Shown: piece by piece, positions 35,401-46,642 of the stretch
Numbering within the stretch: position 1 is the first letter of the stretch
Layout of the letters: each line of letters opens with the position of its first letter
Origin: Symbiodinium sp. CCMP2592
Taxonomy: Eukaryota > Sar > Dinophyceae > Suessiales > Symbiodiniaceae
Direction of reading: 5' to 3'
Assembly (NCBI GenBank): GCA_905221615.1
Contig: CAJNDT010003257.1
Location: forward strand, 470,001-534,000
DNA length: 64,000 nucleotides
The notes under the pieces: model-generated
The model's database searches: none
What the model was told of the DNA's origin: nothing
Seen by the model: the letters and a program-made list of their open reading frames with translations, nothing else
Program-made: the position numbers and the translations under genes

Positions 35401-36074
35401 TCATATGTTTAGGATATCAAGGTTTCCCTGATTGAATATAGTATTGAGTTTTTTTGGTATGTATAGTTGGAAAGCAGGATGACTTTGTCTCCAAGAGCAG
35501 CGGCGCTGGCGCGAAAGTCACGACGGCGGACACGAACTACGTGAACGTGCCGTTCCTGGCGTCGGCGAAGCTTCCCAAGCTGGCGTGGGCGGACAAGGCC
35601 GAGATCCTTGGCATGAACGCGGATGCGGCGCCGGCGGACCGAGCACCGGATGCGTGGGCGGATGGCGAGGGCGCAAGCGCGGGCGTGCCACTGTTCTGGC
35701 AGGAGTCCAAGGGTGTGGCGGTGTGGCAGGCGTTGGTGAAGAACCATATGGTGAAGGATGTCGTCGACCTGTCACCTGGTTCTGGGGCGCTGGCGTCGGC
35801 GTGCCTGTCCATGGGCATCCGGTACACGGGCTTCTGCGGCAACGAGAAGCACCGGAAGTGGCTGGAGAACCTGGTGGACAGGCAGGCGCTGGCGCTGGCG
35901 GCGACAGAGGGGCATGCCCTCTGGACGCAGTCGCTGGCGGACCTCATCCAGCTCCACTTCAAGGATGTGGTCGCAGGCGATGGCGGGGATGGCGGCGGCG
36001 ACGACGGCGACGAGGAGGGCGAAAACGAGGAGGATGGCGAGGAGGACGAAGTGCCGCTTATGGATGCCGAGTGA
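32490..36074 (+). pseudogene. Second copy of the methyltransferase-like gene, frameshifted at exon 4
   Basis: Exons correspond to the upstream copy: 32490-32777, 33042-33716, 33842-34105, about 34206-35384 and 35467-36074. Directly after the exon 4 acceptor the upstream copy reads CCCAGGAACAG, whereas here it reads CCCAGGACAG: one A is missing, which shifts the reading frame for the whole 1.18-kb exon when joined as in the other copy. The last exon has 72 extra bases (24 residues, DAWADGEGASAGVPLFWQES and onward) before VWQALVKNH, and lacks one 9-base GGGGATGGC unit in the acidic tail. The single-base loss may be an assembly or sequencing error, so pseudogene status is provisional. Confidence 0.55.
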
Positions 36075-36548
36075 ACAGGCGGTTCGTGACGCCGGCGCGG
36101 GCGCGGCGCTTATATGGATGCCGAGTGCACAGGCGGTTCGTGATGCCGGCGCGGGCGCGGCTTAGATCGTCTTTTCAGCCACTCAGCCAGGCAAGGCTGG
36201 GAGCAACAGAGCAGGCGCTGGTGGGAGCAAAACAAAGCTTGCCTGGCCCGCACTTGCATTGCTGACAGTTGTCTTGGCTATGCATGACCATTTTCATGTC
36301 AGGATCCGTATACATGATTGTAGCACGAGTGTGCTTGAGACTGATGAGAGCCGGTATGATGTATATCATAACAATGAATAGTTTTTGTATATTGAGATGT
36401 ACATCACATTGTATGTTCACGTTCTAATATGAATTAGTATTGTCTCAGTGTTTATGTCCATTGTTGTATTAACATAGACTAAGAACGTTGTCCAGAAAGT
36501 TTTCTGAACGGTGGCTGCAGACGTTGAATCGCGGGAGACGGCGTGGGG

Positions 36549-38054
36549 ATGGCTTTGCCAACTCCGCTTAAGCAGTTCCTCCGGGGGTGGGGAAGTACCA
36601 CCCGAAAGCGAATGCAGGCAGCAGCTCGGGATGTCCTGGAAAGCAATGGGCTGCAGCTGTCGCAGCCGCCGGCGCAGGCGCTCGGAAGTGATTGCTGCGG
36701 CATGTCTGCGGAGGTGCTGGCGATGAGAGAGCTGGGTTTTCAGCATAGCGTTGTGTTTGCCAGCGACATCTGCGAAGGCGCAGGCTCATTCTGCCGGGCG
36801 AATGCTCCTGCCGGGAGCTTTTTCGGGGATGTCCTGGCCAGGAAGGCGTCGGCGCTGGCGCACATGCGCATCCACGGCTACTTCGCAGGGTTTCCCTGCC
36901 AGCCATGGTCCCGGATGCGGCGCAAAGGCGGGCGCAGGCGACGGGGATGGAGCGATCCCCGTGCTCGGGTGTTCGTGGCGTGCCTGCAGGCGGTGGCGCA
37001 GACACAGCCCCTGTACGCGATCCTGGAAAACGTGCAGGGGATCATGTGTTTCTGGGCGTCGGTGTCGGCGAAGGTGCAGGCGATGCTGCCGGGCTATCGG
37101 CTGGGCAGAGGGCTTCGACGGCCACGCGTCTTCATCCTCTGCCTCCGGGAGGATAGCCTGATGGTTGGGTGCTGGCGGACGACGAAGGCGCTGGTGGCGG
37201 CAATGCTGGGGTCTGTTGCTGAGCAGAAGATGCAGCAACCGCTTTCCATGTTTTTGCTTCCGTCGGCGTCAGCGAAGGGGGCGGCAAAGCAGATGAAGAA
37301 ACCGGTGGTGGCGAGAGCGCAAGCGAGCAGGAAGACGACGGCGACGGCGAAGTGGATCCTCAAGCACCGCGAAGCCCAAAGGAAAGCCGGGAAGTTGCCG
37401 CCCCTGCGCAAGCTTTCCTTTCTGACAGCAAGAGAGGCGGAAGTCTTGCAGTTGGCCGAAGCCAAGTTGGGCCAGGCCAAGGTGTTGGCGGTGGACGTTT
37501 CGCAGAGCGCGGATCGCATGCCGTGTGGTGACAACCTTTGATGCTCGGCCACGGTGTTAGTATAACTACAGTCTAACATCGTCTAGTAGTAAAATACTGG
37601 TAACCTGCCTAGACTTAATTGCAAAATATAAGGCGTTCCACCTAAACACAGGTGCATTTATGTTGCTTCTTTGTGCCTAGGTCCCACAGTCACCACGTCG
37701 TCGAAGATCGTCATTCGCGCAGGCGCCGGGGCAGCTTGCAGGCTCTTGACCAACACGGAGAAGCTCCTGTTGCACACAGTGCCTGTGGACAAGCTGAAGT
37801 TCCCCGCCGCGACGAGGCGCACGCTACCGAGAATGGCTGGCAACTGCCAGGACGTGCAGTCTATTGGTGTGGCCATCGTTCTCGCGGTCAGCATGCTGAA
37901 TTGGAAAAAGGCGAGGCTGGGCCAACCGAAGACGGGGCAGGCGCAGGCGAAGAAGCGAACGGTGGCGGGGACCATTCCAATTTGGTCTTGGAGTGTCAAG
38001 AAACGCCGGCTGCTGGTGCACAAAACGAAGACGGCAGATGTGAAGAATCAGTGA
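36549..38054 (+). CDS. C5 cytosine DNA methyltransferase, complete copy
   Basis: Two exons, 36549-37527 and 37681-38054 (donor GTGACA, acceptor AG|G, phase 1), give 450 residues. The protein should methylate cytosine in DNA using SAM. Motifs in order: GSDCCGMSAEVLAMRELG (motif I region, about 47), FASDICEGAG (motif II), GFPCQPWS with the nucleophile Cys at about 117 (motif IV), ILENVQG at about 160 (motif VI), LRRPRVFILCLRE (motif VIII region), RLLTNTEKLLL (motif IX region) and MAGNCQDVQS at about 380 (motif X). The region between VIII and IX holds a basic, Ala/Lys-rich stretch in place of an ordinary recognition domain. No chromatin-reader domain is present and the protein is small. It sits between the methyltransferase-like gene and a transposase-like gene, all on one strand. 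C5 methyltransferases carried by transposable elements are known from dinoflagellates. Confidence 0.85.
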
Positions 38055-38399
38055 GGGCGGTCCAGCTTGTAGGCGTGTCTCACGGTGCTGCTGTACGCCG
38101 AGTGTTGCCGTGGCGTCCAGGACAAAGGCGGGAAGTTGCGAGCGTGATGCAACCGGGAACTGCCAGCAAATATCAATGGGATGTTTTCATACCAAGGAAT
38201 ATAATTAACATATCGTCAATATGTAATGATCATATATTCTATGTTCAGTATGTTGTATTCGTTTCCTGTTATAAATTAACATGATGTCATACTACTGGAG
38301 ACTCCTGCCCGTGGGCTTCTTGTGGCAAGGCATGTGACGTTGCCTGGAGTTTTGCTTATTGTCTTGCTTGTGGAAGTTTTTTGGCTGCAGCTGCGTGTC
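38055..38399. other. Spacer between the C5 methyltransferase and the transposase-like gene
   Basis: AT-rich DNA after 38150 with no motif I can name. It probably holds the 3' end of one transcript and the start of the next. An open frame in phase with the next gene runs back to 38322 but has no ATG before 38400. Confidence 0.4.
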
Positions 38400-41300
38400 A
38401 TGGTAGTTTTCCGACCTGCTGTGCCCTTGAAAGACCTTTTCGGTCCTTCCTCTTTTGCGAGGGCGACGGTGCAGGTGAAAAGGAAGGCACCTGAAGCGTC
38501 AAGCAAGTCCCGCCCAGTCAAAAAGAAGAAGCCGTCAGGGGCGAGACAGGCTCCAAAGAAAGCGCGAAAGGCGTCGGGCTCAGCGCAGAAGAATAAGAAA
38601 GCTTCCAAGGCGTCAAAGGCGTCGGGGTCGTCGGCTAGCGCAGGCGCTGCCGCAGGCGTCGGCGAACACCCTCACAGAAGAGTGCACCCCAGCTTCCAGA
38701 CAGGCTGTGCCGTTTGCCAGTTCCTGAAGCTTCGCAAAGGCTGGGAACGCACTGGGGTGTCGTCGACGACGATAGGCCAAGGCAAGCGTCTTGTTTGGCT
38801 CCGAGAAAGGCCAAACCGCTGGGGCGGGCGGCCGGCGTGGGCGCTGGGGTGCCTGGTTTGCCACAACTTGTGCAAGAAAATGCAAGAAGGCGTAGGTGCC
38901 GCGGGTTCTCCAGGCAGGCGCTGCTCAACCAAGTGGGCACGGTTCGAGGTGCAAGGTTTTGCAAGCATGCAGGCGTCGGCGCTGCAGCTGCACTCCCGAT
39001 CCGCGGTGCACAAGATGGCTCTGCAGGTTTGGCTTCGCCCAGACGACGCGGAACTCGTCCTGAGAGCCACGGTGGGAATTTTCAATTTTTTGTTGAAGGC
39101 CCACTCTAGACTTCTTAGTCTAACACTGTAATGAGTGCTTCGTGTACCCGAGAACGCGGACCTCCTGCTCAGGCCAGGCAACACTGGAGGACGATGTGCT
39201 CCTGAAGGGAGCCGTCCCGCAGCCACCAGACTGGCTGCGGATCTGGAGGCTGTGTCGAAGCCAGGTTTCCTTGACGAGAACGTCGCAGATCTCTTTGACA
39301 GAGGATTTTATCTCCTCCTCAAGGGTTGAGGACCTGAAGGAAGTGAACAAGGCGGCTGTTGGTGCTATGGCGGACATATTGGCGGAGGCGATGCGGGTGG
39401 GCAAGCGGCAGGCGCTGGCGCGGGCGCACACGGTGGCTTTGACTCTGGACGACAAGCAGCCCCACCGCTGCCTCATGTACAAGTCCAGCGGTGTCGCAGG
39501 CGGCAAGCACGAATCCTCAGCCGGTATGTTGGCGCTCCTCAAGCCCGCGCAGGCGAGGGAAACGCCTGCGTCCGCAGGCGCAGCGCTGCAATACTTTGAC
39601 GAGGATTATGCTGTGCGGGTGCGAGATTCCATTCTGGCGGCAGTCAGACTTTTTTGCACGGACATCATGGGCCAGTTTGATGAGAGCCTCTACAGCCACA
39701 TCCTGATGAGCACCAAAATCTTCGCTGGCGATGGCGCTTTGTTGAAGGCAGGCGTGCTGCTCAAGGAGGTGATGCCCAACGTGGTTGTAGTACCCGGTCT
39801 GCTTTCATTTATAGGTTAAACCGAGAGCTTCCCAACAACATAATATAAAGGTATATATAATATATATATAACATGATTTGTTGAGGATGATTATCATTGT
39901 TGTATGTATATATGTATACAAAAAAATTATGATTATATGAACAGGACAGGAGAAATACTTTGAACAAACATAGTTTTTTCTCGTACTCACTATCTGCAGT
40001 CCGATAAGATGCGTTCCTTCTTATCATCTGGCCCCCCGCAGCCAGGTGCATCGCGATCCCAGCCATGCCATCAGGCTAGCGGCGCAGGCGGCCGAGGTGG
40101 CGGACGACAACTTCGCGGAGGTGTGGGCGCGGCTTTTTGGGGGGAAAGGCTCACTGGTGCCAGACTTGCAGCACAAGCACGATACTTTGCACAATGTGTG
40201 TGCGTTGTGTGTGTTTTTGACTGATAATTTTTTTTGCATACTCATAGATTGTAACTTCAAAGTCTGTTCTTACTTGTACAAAAAAATACATCATGGGTAT
40301 GAACACATTCGTTTACTGGTCTCTGAGGAGTGGCGGGCGCGCCTGGTGGCGATACAAGAAGGTTTGCGCCAGGGTGGGCGTCTCGCAGGCGTTGTCGATG
40401 TGGTGCTGAAGCATTTTCAGTTTGCTGCGCACCGCTGGGAGAGCTCGAGCACGCCCAAGCGCAGATTTGCGTTTCTTCTTGGGCCCGTCATGCTGGCGCT
40501 GGCGGCAAGAGCCGTTGATGTGCGAACACAACCGGCTGACATGAAGCAGGCGATGGCGCTTTTGGCAGCCATGACGCCCGAGTTCATCGTTAGGGCTGGG
40601 CTGTCGGCGGATTTCAATGCGGAGGTGCTGGCGTTCATCCGCTTCTTTGACCAGCGCGATGCAGACCCGGCGTTGTTCAGGGAAAAGTTCCTTCGCTGGC
40701 GCAGGCGGATGAAGTCTCTGTTCTGCGACGCAGAGATCCTCAAGGAGCTGCAAGGGAAGCCGGCGGAGGAGCAGAGTGCCACGTGGCTGATAATTACGCA
40801 GGCGATGGCGCTGCCGCCGTTGTATGTACATGACAAGGTGTTCACGGCTTGGCCTAGAACGATGGGCCTGGGCCAGGCGCAGGGGGCCGCGAAGGCGAAG
40901 TGCTTCGAAACCATGGCGTCCGTGCAGACGGTGGTGGACCTGACGTTGAAGCGCGTGGAGGCAGAGCTCCCACAAACTGGTCTGTTTGCCGACCTGTCCG
41001 TCTTCGACTTGCACTCTGTGCCAGAGCACCCAGGTCAGGAGTGGTGGGACAGCAAGCGTCGGCGCTTGAACAGGCTGTGCGCGCCCGAGTCTTTTGCCTC
41101 TGTTGCATTTTGTATCAGCTTATAATACACACTTACCCAATCTTAGTTAGTTGTTGCAACATGACTTTGCAGTATGCAACAGTACACGATTCGATACGTG
41201 CTATCACTCGTACAACGTAGACAGTAAGGGACCGCACGAAGTTCAGCCTGAGGTGCAAGGCGCTCAACGTGTGTCCGGGCACTGTCTTCCAGCTTTACAA

Positions 41301-43372
41301 AGAGGCCTTGCCCTTGCTGAAACGCACAACTGCGAGCGACTCAGTTGGCGGGGTCGCAGGCGAGGGCGACGGCGATGGCGATGGTGACGCTTGCCGGCAT
41401 TGGTAAGCCGAGGTAGTAGTAACTATGTGCCAAGTGTATGGTTTCATTATTATGTACGTACCCAGAATCATTTTTTCATCAAGTTGCCTACATAGTAAAA
41501 ATTATATTTTCAATATGTGAGTGTATTTATGGGGTAGGCTAAATTGCTAAATTGTTGAACATGAATGTACATGTCTATCTATGTGTGAAGAATAGTTGAA
41601 AAATGCCGCTTGAAAAAAATTCTATGCCTATCTTTCCACTGCAATCCTTTCAAATTTAATTTAAGTATCTTATTTAGTTACCCATTCCAAGGGCGCCGAC
41701 AATCGAAAGATTTGGGGGCGGCTCTTCAAGGACGGCGTCCAGCTGCTCGGCGCAGCCGATGCAGAGATGCAGCACTTCTTTGCGGTGCTGCATTTTTACT
41801 TGGCTTTCGAAACGTCCACTGGGCAGGTGGAGCGAACGCTCGGGGTTGTCAAGGCGGCGGCGGACGCACACAATGGCGACACGACAGCGACTGCGAATGT
41901 CACGTGGGTGTCGGCGGAGCTTCTTCTGGACGGACCGGCAAAAGAGTCCGAGTTGTTTACGAAAGTCGTGGGTGCAGATGTAGGCGAGGGCGATGGCTCA
42001 AGGGCAAAGGTGGGCAACCACTTTCTCCTGACGCCGTTCAGCCGCCGGCTCTGCCGTCTGTGGCTCCGGAAACATGGCAGGCGTTTTCACGTTTACAAAG
42101 TTCGCAAGGATCGCGGCTTGAAAAGAACCCAGAAAAAGGGTAGCGAGGCTTACGTTGTGAGCCGCATGGCGTCGGCGCGGCGACAGTTGGCAGCTGGAAA
42201 AGGAACCTGCAAGAAACTCTTGGGCAGCAAGGCCAAGGACTTCGTGCAGAAGAGTGACGAAAGGTTCCAAAATAGCAAAGTTTGGAACGCAAAGCTCCAG
42301 CGAGCTTTCGTTTTGGCGAAGACACGTGAACGGCAACGCAAGGCGATGGCGGAGGCGCAGGCGTCAGTCTGGAAAGAGCAAGCGGCCCTTCGTCGTGGCG
42401 ACGTCGTTGGCGAAGTCCCAGGCGCGGTTGTGGACCTTGTCCAGGCCAGAGACGTGCGGACGAGGTGGTCGCTGTCACAGCGATCACTGCATGTCTTTTA
42501 TGCATGCAAGGAGGCGCCGGCGAGCAGTCCTCCAGTTTATGTAGATGAGTGGAGACGCTCTGACCCGCAGGCGTGGCTGCCCTTGCTTCGGCGGGCAGAC
42601 TTGGTGGTTCTCGAAGATGCCTCTGACCTGGACTTCAGTGACGGGCATGGGTTTCTTGGCTGATTGTACTCTGATGTTTTATGGTTTCAAGTAATACGTA
42701 GTTGCAGCACTTTCTTTCTGTCTTGTGGAGCTTTCAATTGTATGTGAAACATGTTCCAGTAATCTATGTGCACATCTCGCAGCGGAACCACCCGACCACC
42801 ACCCCCGTCGCTAGGGCAGCTACAGCAATCACGCCTATCCTGCAGATGTTCTTTTCACAGGTTGTTGCTATAGTGCGGTTCTAAATGAAGATAGAGGCTG
42901 GCTAAAGGGAGCTCCCACAAACGTGCCCAGGGCTGGCTTCGTGGAACTGGCGTTGGCGGTGGTGGCGTACGGCAAGGCTGTCGTGAGGCGCAAAGATTTC
43001 CGGATTGAAATCTGGAAGATCGACTCGGAGGCGTTGGTGTTTCACAAGGCGGCGGCGCGGGCGCAGCCTGCACGTTTTGACGTGACAGAGGGCTTCTGCG
43101 AGACTCACCCGAGGTCCGCCAAGGTCCTGCGGACACTCTGTGAGTCTTCGGCTGGCGTGTGGAAGATGGCGAAGATCGCTGAGGCGCAGGCGCAGGTGAC
43201 GGGAAAGGCGCAGCCGCAGGTGAAGGCGAAGGCGAAGCAGAAGGCGAAGGCGAAAGCGAAAGCCAAGGAGGCTGAGTTTCTCATCAAGGATCTCGTGTCC
43301 GCTTCCAGCTCCTGTCGTAGCCTCCGCTCTGTAGAACGGCCGAAAGGCATAGGGAGCCAGCTGCTGAAATGA
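38400..43372 (+). CDS. hAT-like transposase-type protein, seven exons, about 1,248 residues
   Basis: Exons 38400-39071, 39178-39780, 40046-40195, 40328-41088, 41229-41388, 41692-42650 and 42931-43372 join in frame to TGA; exon 5 ends at a GC donor (GCTTGC). The N-terminus is Lys/Ala/Ser-rich (probable nuclear targeting). A zinc-finger-like unit follows: C151 and C154 (CLVC), then H198 and H204 (LHSRSAVHKMAL). Later blocks match the dinoflagellate hAT-like family as I know it: TVALTLDDKQPHRCLMYK, HRDPSHAIRLAAQ, LVPDLQHKHD, FAAHRWESSSTPKRR and LAFETSTGQVERTLGVVKAA, the last like the hAT C-terminal dimerisation region. I could not assign the catalytic acidic residues. The C-terminus is a Lys/Ala/Gln repeat. 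It could be an active element or a domesticated gene; position after the methyltransferase genes suggests one composite element. Confidence 0.55.
39845..39920. repeat. AT-rich tract in intron 2
   Basis: (TA)-rich sequence ATATATAATATATATATAAC and TGTATGTATATATGTATACA within an intron of the transposase-like gene. Low complexity only. Confidence 0.7.
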
Positions 43373-44231
43373 GCTTAGTCTAGCAAGATTTATTATTCAA
43401 AGTCTTTCTTCTAAGTTGTAGACACTTATGTACTTTAGGAAGAGGGTATAGTCATGCAGCAGCTGCTGGATCATGTTTCAACAGCTAACAGGACTCGCGG
43501 CCAAAAAGCGTCTGTGCACTATCGTTCTTTGGCAGACAGGACTTGATAGGTCCATTTTCTTCTGGTGACATGAGCAAGCAATTCAGTGGTCCCGCGCTGT
43601 ATGTTTGCCCTGACACGCAGGCTTCGCCACAGTTGCACTCCAGATGTCCGTGGCGCAGGTGCCATATAAGAGGGAGGTTGCGCAGGGGCATGTTTTGGAA
43701 TGCGGTGGTGTAAACTGTAGACTGGAGGATTTAGGGGGTTTTTAGGGGTTTGGAGCTTTGATCTGGCACTACAAAGGTTAACCACAGAGTCCAGAGGTCA
43801 CTTCGAGCTTTAGATGCTTCTGGGGCAGGCATGTTTGGGTCTTGTCGTTCAGGGCATGTGGGCTAGGGCCGCTAGGGAGTGTCAGGTTTTGGGTTTTGCT
43901 AGAGGAGTTGTTTACAGTGGCGCTTGAAATTTGAGGTTCAAGGGGCAAGCGTTGCTTAGGATATATAATATTATAGGGTTACTGGCCTGGATCACCTTCA
44001 TATGAGTCTTATTCGTCTAACGTAGCAGCATGCTTGATTGTTCGTCCTGTGTATGTCGCATTTTTTGACAGTTATAATCACATGTTCACAGTCATTCAGT
44101 AAAAATTGGCGTAGGCCCATCCGAGGCGTGGCCGTAGGCCGTAGGCGTAGGTGTAGGTGCAGGGGAAGGCTACTATAGGCCAGACAGGCGGTCATAGGCG
44201 GTAGGCGTAGGTGTAGGTGACTTCTGTTCTC
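43373..44231 (+). promoter_or_regulatory. Intergenic region and conserved upstream region of gene C
   Basis: From about 43816 to 43895 the sequence (GGCATGTTTGGGTCTTGTCG, GTTCAGGGCATGTGGGCTAG) matches the region upstream of gene B at about 10470-10535. A GTAGGC/GTGTAGGTG hexamer array follows at 44105-44220, just before the ATG at 44232. The shared upstream DNA marks the 5' part of the duplicated unit and probably the promoter; 43373-43815 shows nothing else. Confidence 0.45.
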
Positions 44232-46642
44232 ATGGAGCTACAGAAATACAAATTGCCATTCGCGGTGCCGCCGGTGCCGGCGAACAGTGTGTTGGTGGCG
44301 TGGGGCGCTGAGCACAAGTACATCGTGGGCGACAGTGCCTAGGTTTAAAAAAACGGTCAATTTTTTTAGTGTCAAACATAAATTGCATGGTTTATAAGGT
44401 ACTAAATAATAAGCGTTGTAAACAGAAGTGAGAAATGCTCTCTCGACACACCTTAGTGTCGAGGATCCGGCGGAGGCGTTGGCGAGAAGGGGCGGGACAT
44501 GATGGCGGGGTTCTATTACGGCAAGTTCCCACGCCATGTTCACTACACAATCGATGTGAGGAACATGATGAGGGATCCGGCGGAGGGGCAGGCGGAGGGG
44601 CAGGCGGAGGGGCAGCGGCGCGGGCGGTTCAAAAAGGTGCAAGGAGACTTGGCTGTTCTAGTTGTATTTGACCCTAGGCGCGTTTGAAGCATTATTAATA
44701 AACCAAGCTGTATATTTTAGGGTTATTGAAGACCCCTTGCCCTCCCAGGCGAATGGCACCCGGCGAACAACCAAGATTTTTTGCTGGCGATGATGGGCGA
44801 ACTCGGCTTTGCGAAGGCATTGGCGTCGGTGGTGGGGGCTGTGTACACATATTTGCAGGCGCAGGCGAGTGACACGATGCAGTCACGGCCATTGTGCGTG
44901 CAGCTGGTCTGCATCTTGACTCAATAATATGTATTCAGGAAAATTGCGAGTGACATATTTTTAAAAGGCACGGTTGCGTTTTTGGTTTTGTCCTCCCAGA
45001 TGGTTTAACTAATTCATACCCTTGCAAGTAATTTTTCTTCATACCCGATTATGAACAAATGTAAGCATTTAATATTCAATCGAATAAACCATACTAGCAG
45101 TATGAAGTGTTAAGTAGAATCCTTGTACCAGGTTCCCAAGGCCTGCACAGATCTGCGGCGGTGGCGGTGCTGACGGCGCTGGTGTTCAACTTCGAATTCG
45201 AGCTGCCAAGTCATGACGGCTTGTTTCAGGCGCAGGCGTATCCGAAGGGGTCGAGCGTCACTGGCGACGTTTGCATCGACGACAATGCGGCGAAGCGTAT
45301 CAAGGAGCTCGTGGCCAGCGTGGGTCGGATGCTGAAGTACACCCAGGCGCCGGCGCCGGCGACGCCACCGGCGACGCCACCGTCGGCGCACACCAGCACT
45401 GCAGCTGGGTCGGCGCAGGCGCCACCAGGTTTGCAGGACCAGGCATGGGATGCTGTGCTTCTTTTTCTGTAGGATTTGATGCGGTTTGTCAATAACCATC
45501 TAAGACTACTGGGATAGTCAAAGAAGTCTTGATGTAGTCACTTGTTTCATTGATTGAATTGTGGCAGGTGCGAGCACAGGTGCTGAAGCACGCGCCGGCG
45601 CTTTGTGACCAGTTTGCCGCGTTTAAGGTGGACAAACGCGTGTGGGTGGTTCCCAGGCTTTTGATTTGCTATCCTGAACCCACACCTTTAGACCCCTCAT
45701 TCCTGTAGCCCTCAACCCTGAACCACAAATCGCAAACCTAGCTATAACTTAGTACCCTAAAGACGTTGCACAAGAATACACTTGGGTCCTATACCGAGAA
45801 CGCGTCGGCGTTGGTGAGCATGGACGGCGGTGTGTCGAAGGCGCAGGAGATTGTTGGGTGGCTCGATAGCAGCTTGCCTGCTATTACAAACAAATAATAC
45901 TAAAACCAACCCCTTTTAAAAACACGCATACAAAACACAGTCTTGTCAGTAGTAACTCAAAGCCCAAACCTTCAACTCACTCAGGAATGCTCCATAGCAG
46001 TCGTCCTCCAGCCTGGCGCAATCCGTCAGCAATGATAACTGCTGCCATCAATGAACGGATTGACATGCTGAAAAATCGGAGCTTCTTGGCTGAAGGTAGC
46101 CTAGTAGTTCATTGTAGTAAGAAGTGTCCGTCGCATTGTAGTTCAAATTTATTTTTATTGTTGATTCGCTGGGTCTTCGTACTCCGAGCACACAATCCCA
46201 CTCAGGTTGGAACCGGCATGAGCAGAGTTGGAGTGGCAACCATGATGACGATGGTTGGCGTTGGCGTGATGATTATTACCGCCGGCGTGGTCGTCCCGAA
46301 GGCGGCCACTATGAGGACTATATGTTTATCAACATGGTAACTGGATTTACGACTACGTGCACTTGCACTTGTCGTCACATTGTAAGAAACATATTACATT
46401 CATGTGTCTATTATCAGTGTCTTTTTTAACAAATATGCACATATACATATACATATATATATAACATATACATATTATATGTGTATATGTAAATGATAAG
46501 TAGGTTGTCTTCCCAGGACCATGGTGATGGCGCAGGCGCTGGGCATGGTGGGCATGAGCGCAGGCGGTCCCGCTCTCGCGACTCTCGCGACAAGGGGCGA
46601 ACGCGAAGGCGCTGGCGCAGCCCGTCGTCAGACTCACGGTGA
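44232..46642 (+). CDS. Paralogue C of the three-member family, SR-rich C-terminus
   Basis: Exons 44232-44334, 44464 to about 44663, 44749-44895, 45132-45454, 45568-45648, 45799-45871, 45985-46095, 46206-46336 and 46517-46642. Conserved blocks: SVLVAWGAEHKY, HVHYTIDVRNMMRDP, EWHPANNQDFLLAMM, ALVFNFEFELPSHDG, KHAPALCDQFAAFKVDKRVW, ASALVSMDGGVSKAQEIVG and AINERIDMLKNRSF. The tail is WRWRDDYYRRRGRPEGGHYE, then a last exon with HERRRSRSRDSRDKGRTRRR and the end WRSPSSDSR. An Arg/Ser-rich, RG-containing tail is typical of splicing and RNA-binding proteins, but no RRM or other fold is recognisable, so the role is open. Exon 6 ends at the GC donor GCTTGC. The exon 2/3 join is unresolved. This is the best preserved of the three. 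Confidence 0.65.
46436..46490. repeat. (CATATA)n microsatellite in last intron of gene C
   Basis: ACATATACATATACATATATATATAACATATACATATT-like low-complexity tract between the last two exons of gene C. Confidence 0.8.

Larger units (their letters stand above)
28993..37491 (+). repeat. Downstream copy of the 8.45-kb direct repeat
   Basis: Collinear with 20443-28892 over its whole length. It carries the palindrome cluster (about 30130-30350), the inverted repeat (about 30970-32105), a frameshifted methyltransferase-like gene and the start of the complete C5 methyltransferase gene. Beyond 37491 the sequence is single-copy. Confidence 0.95.
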
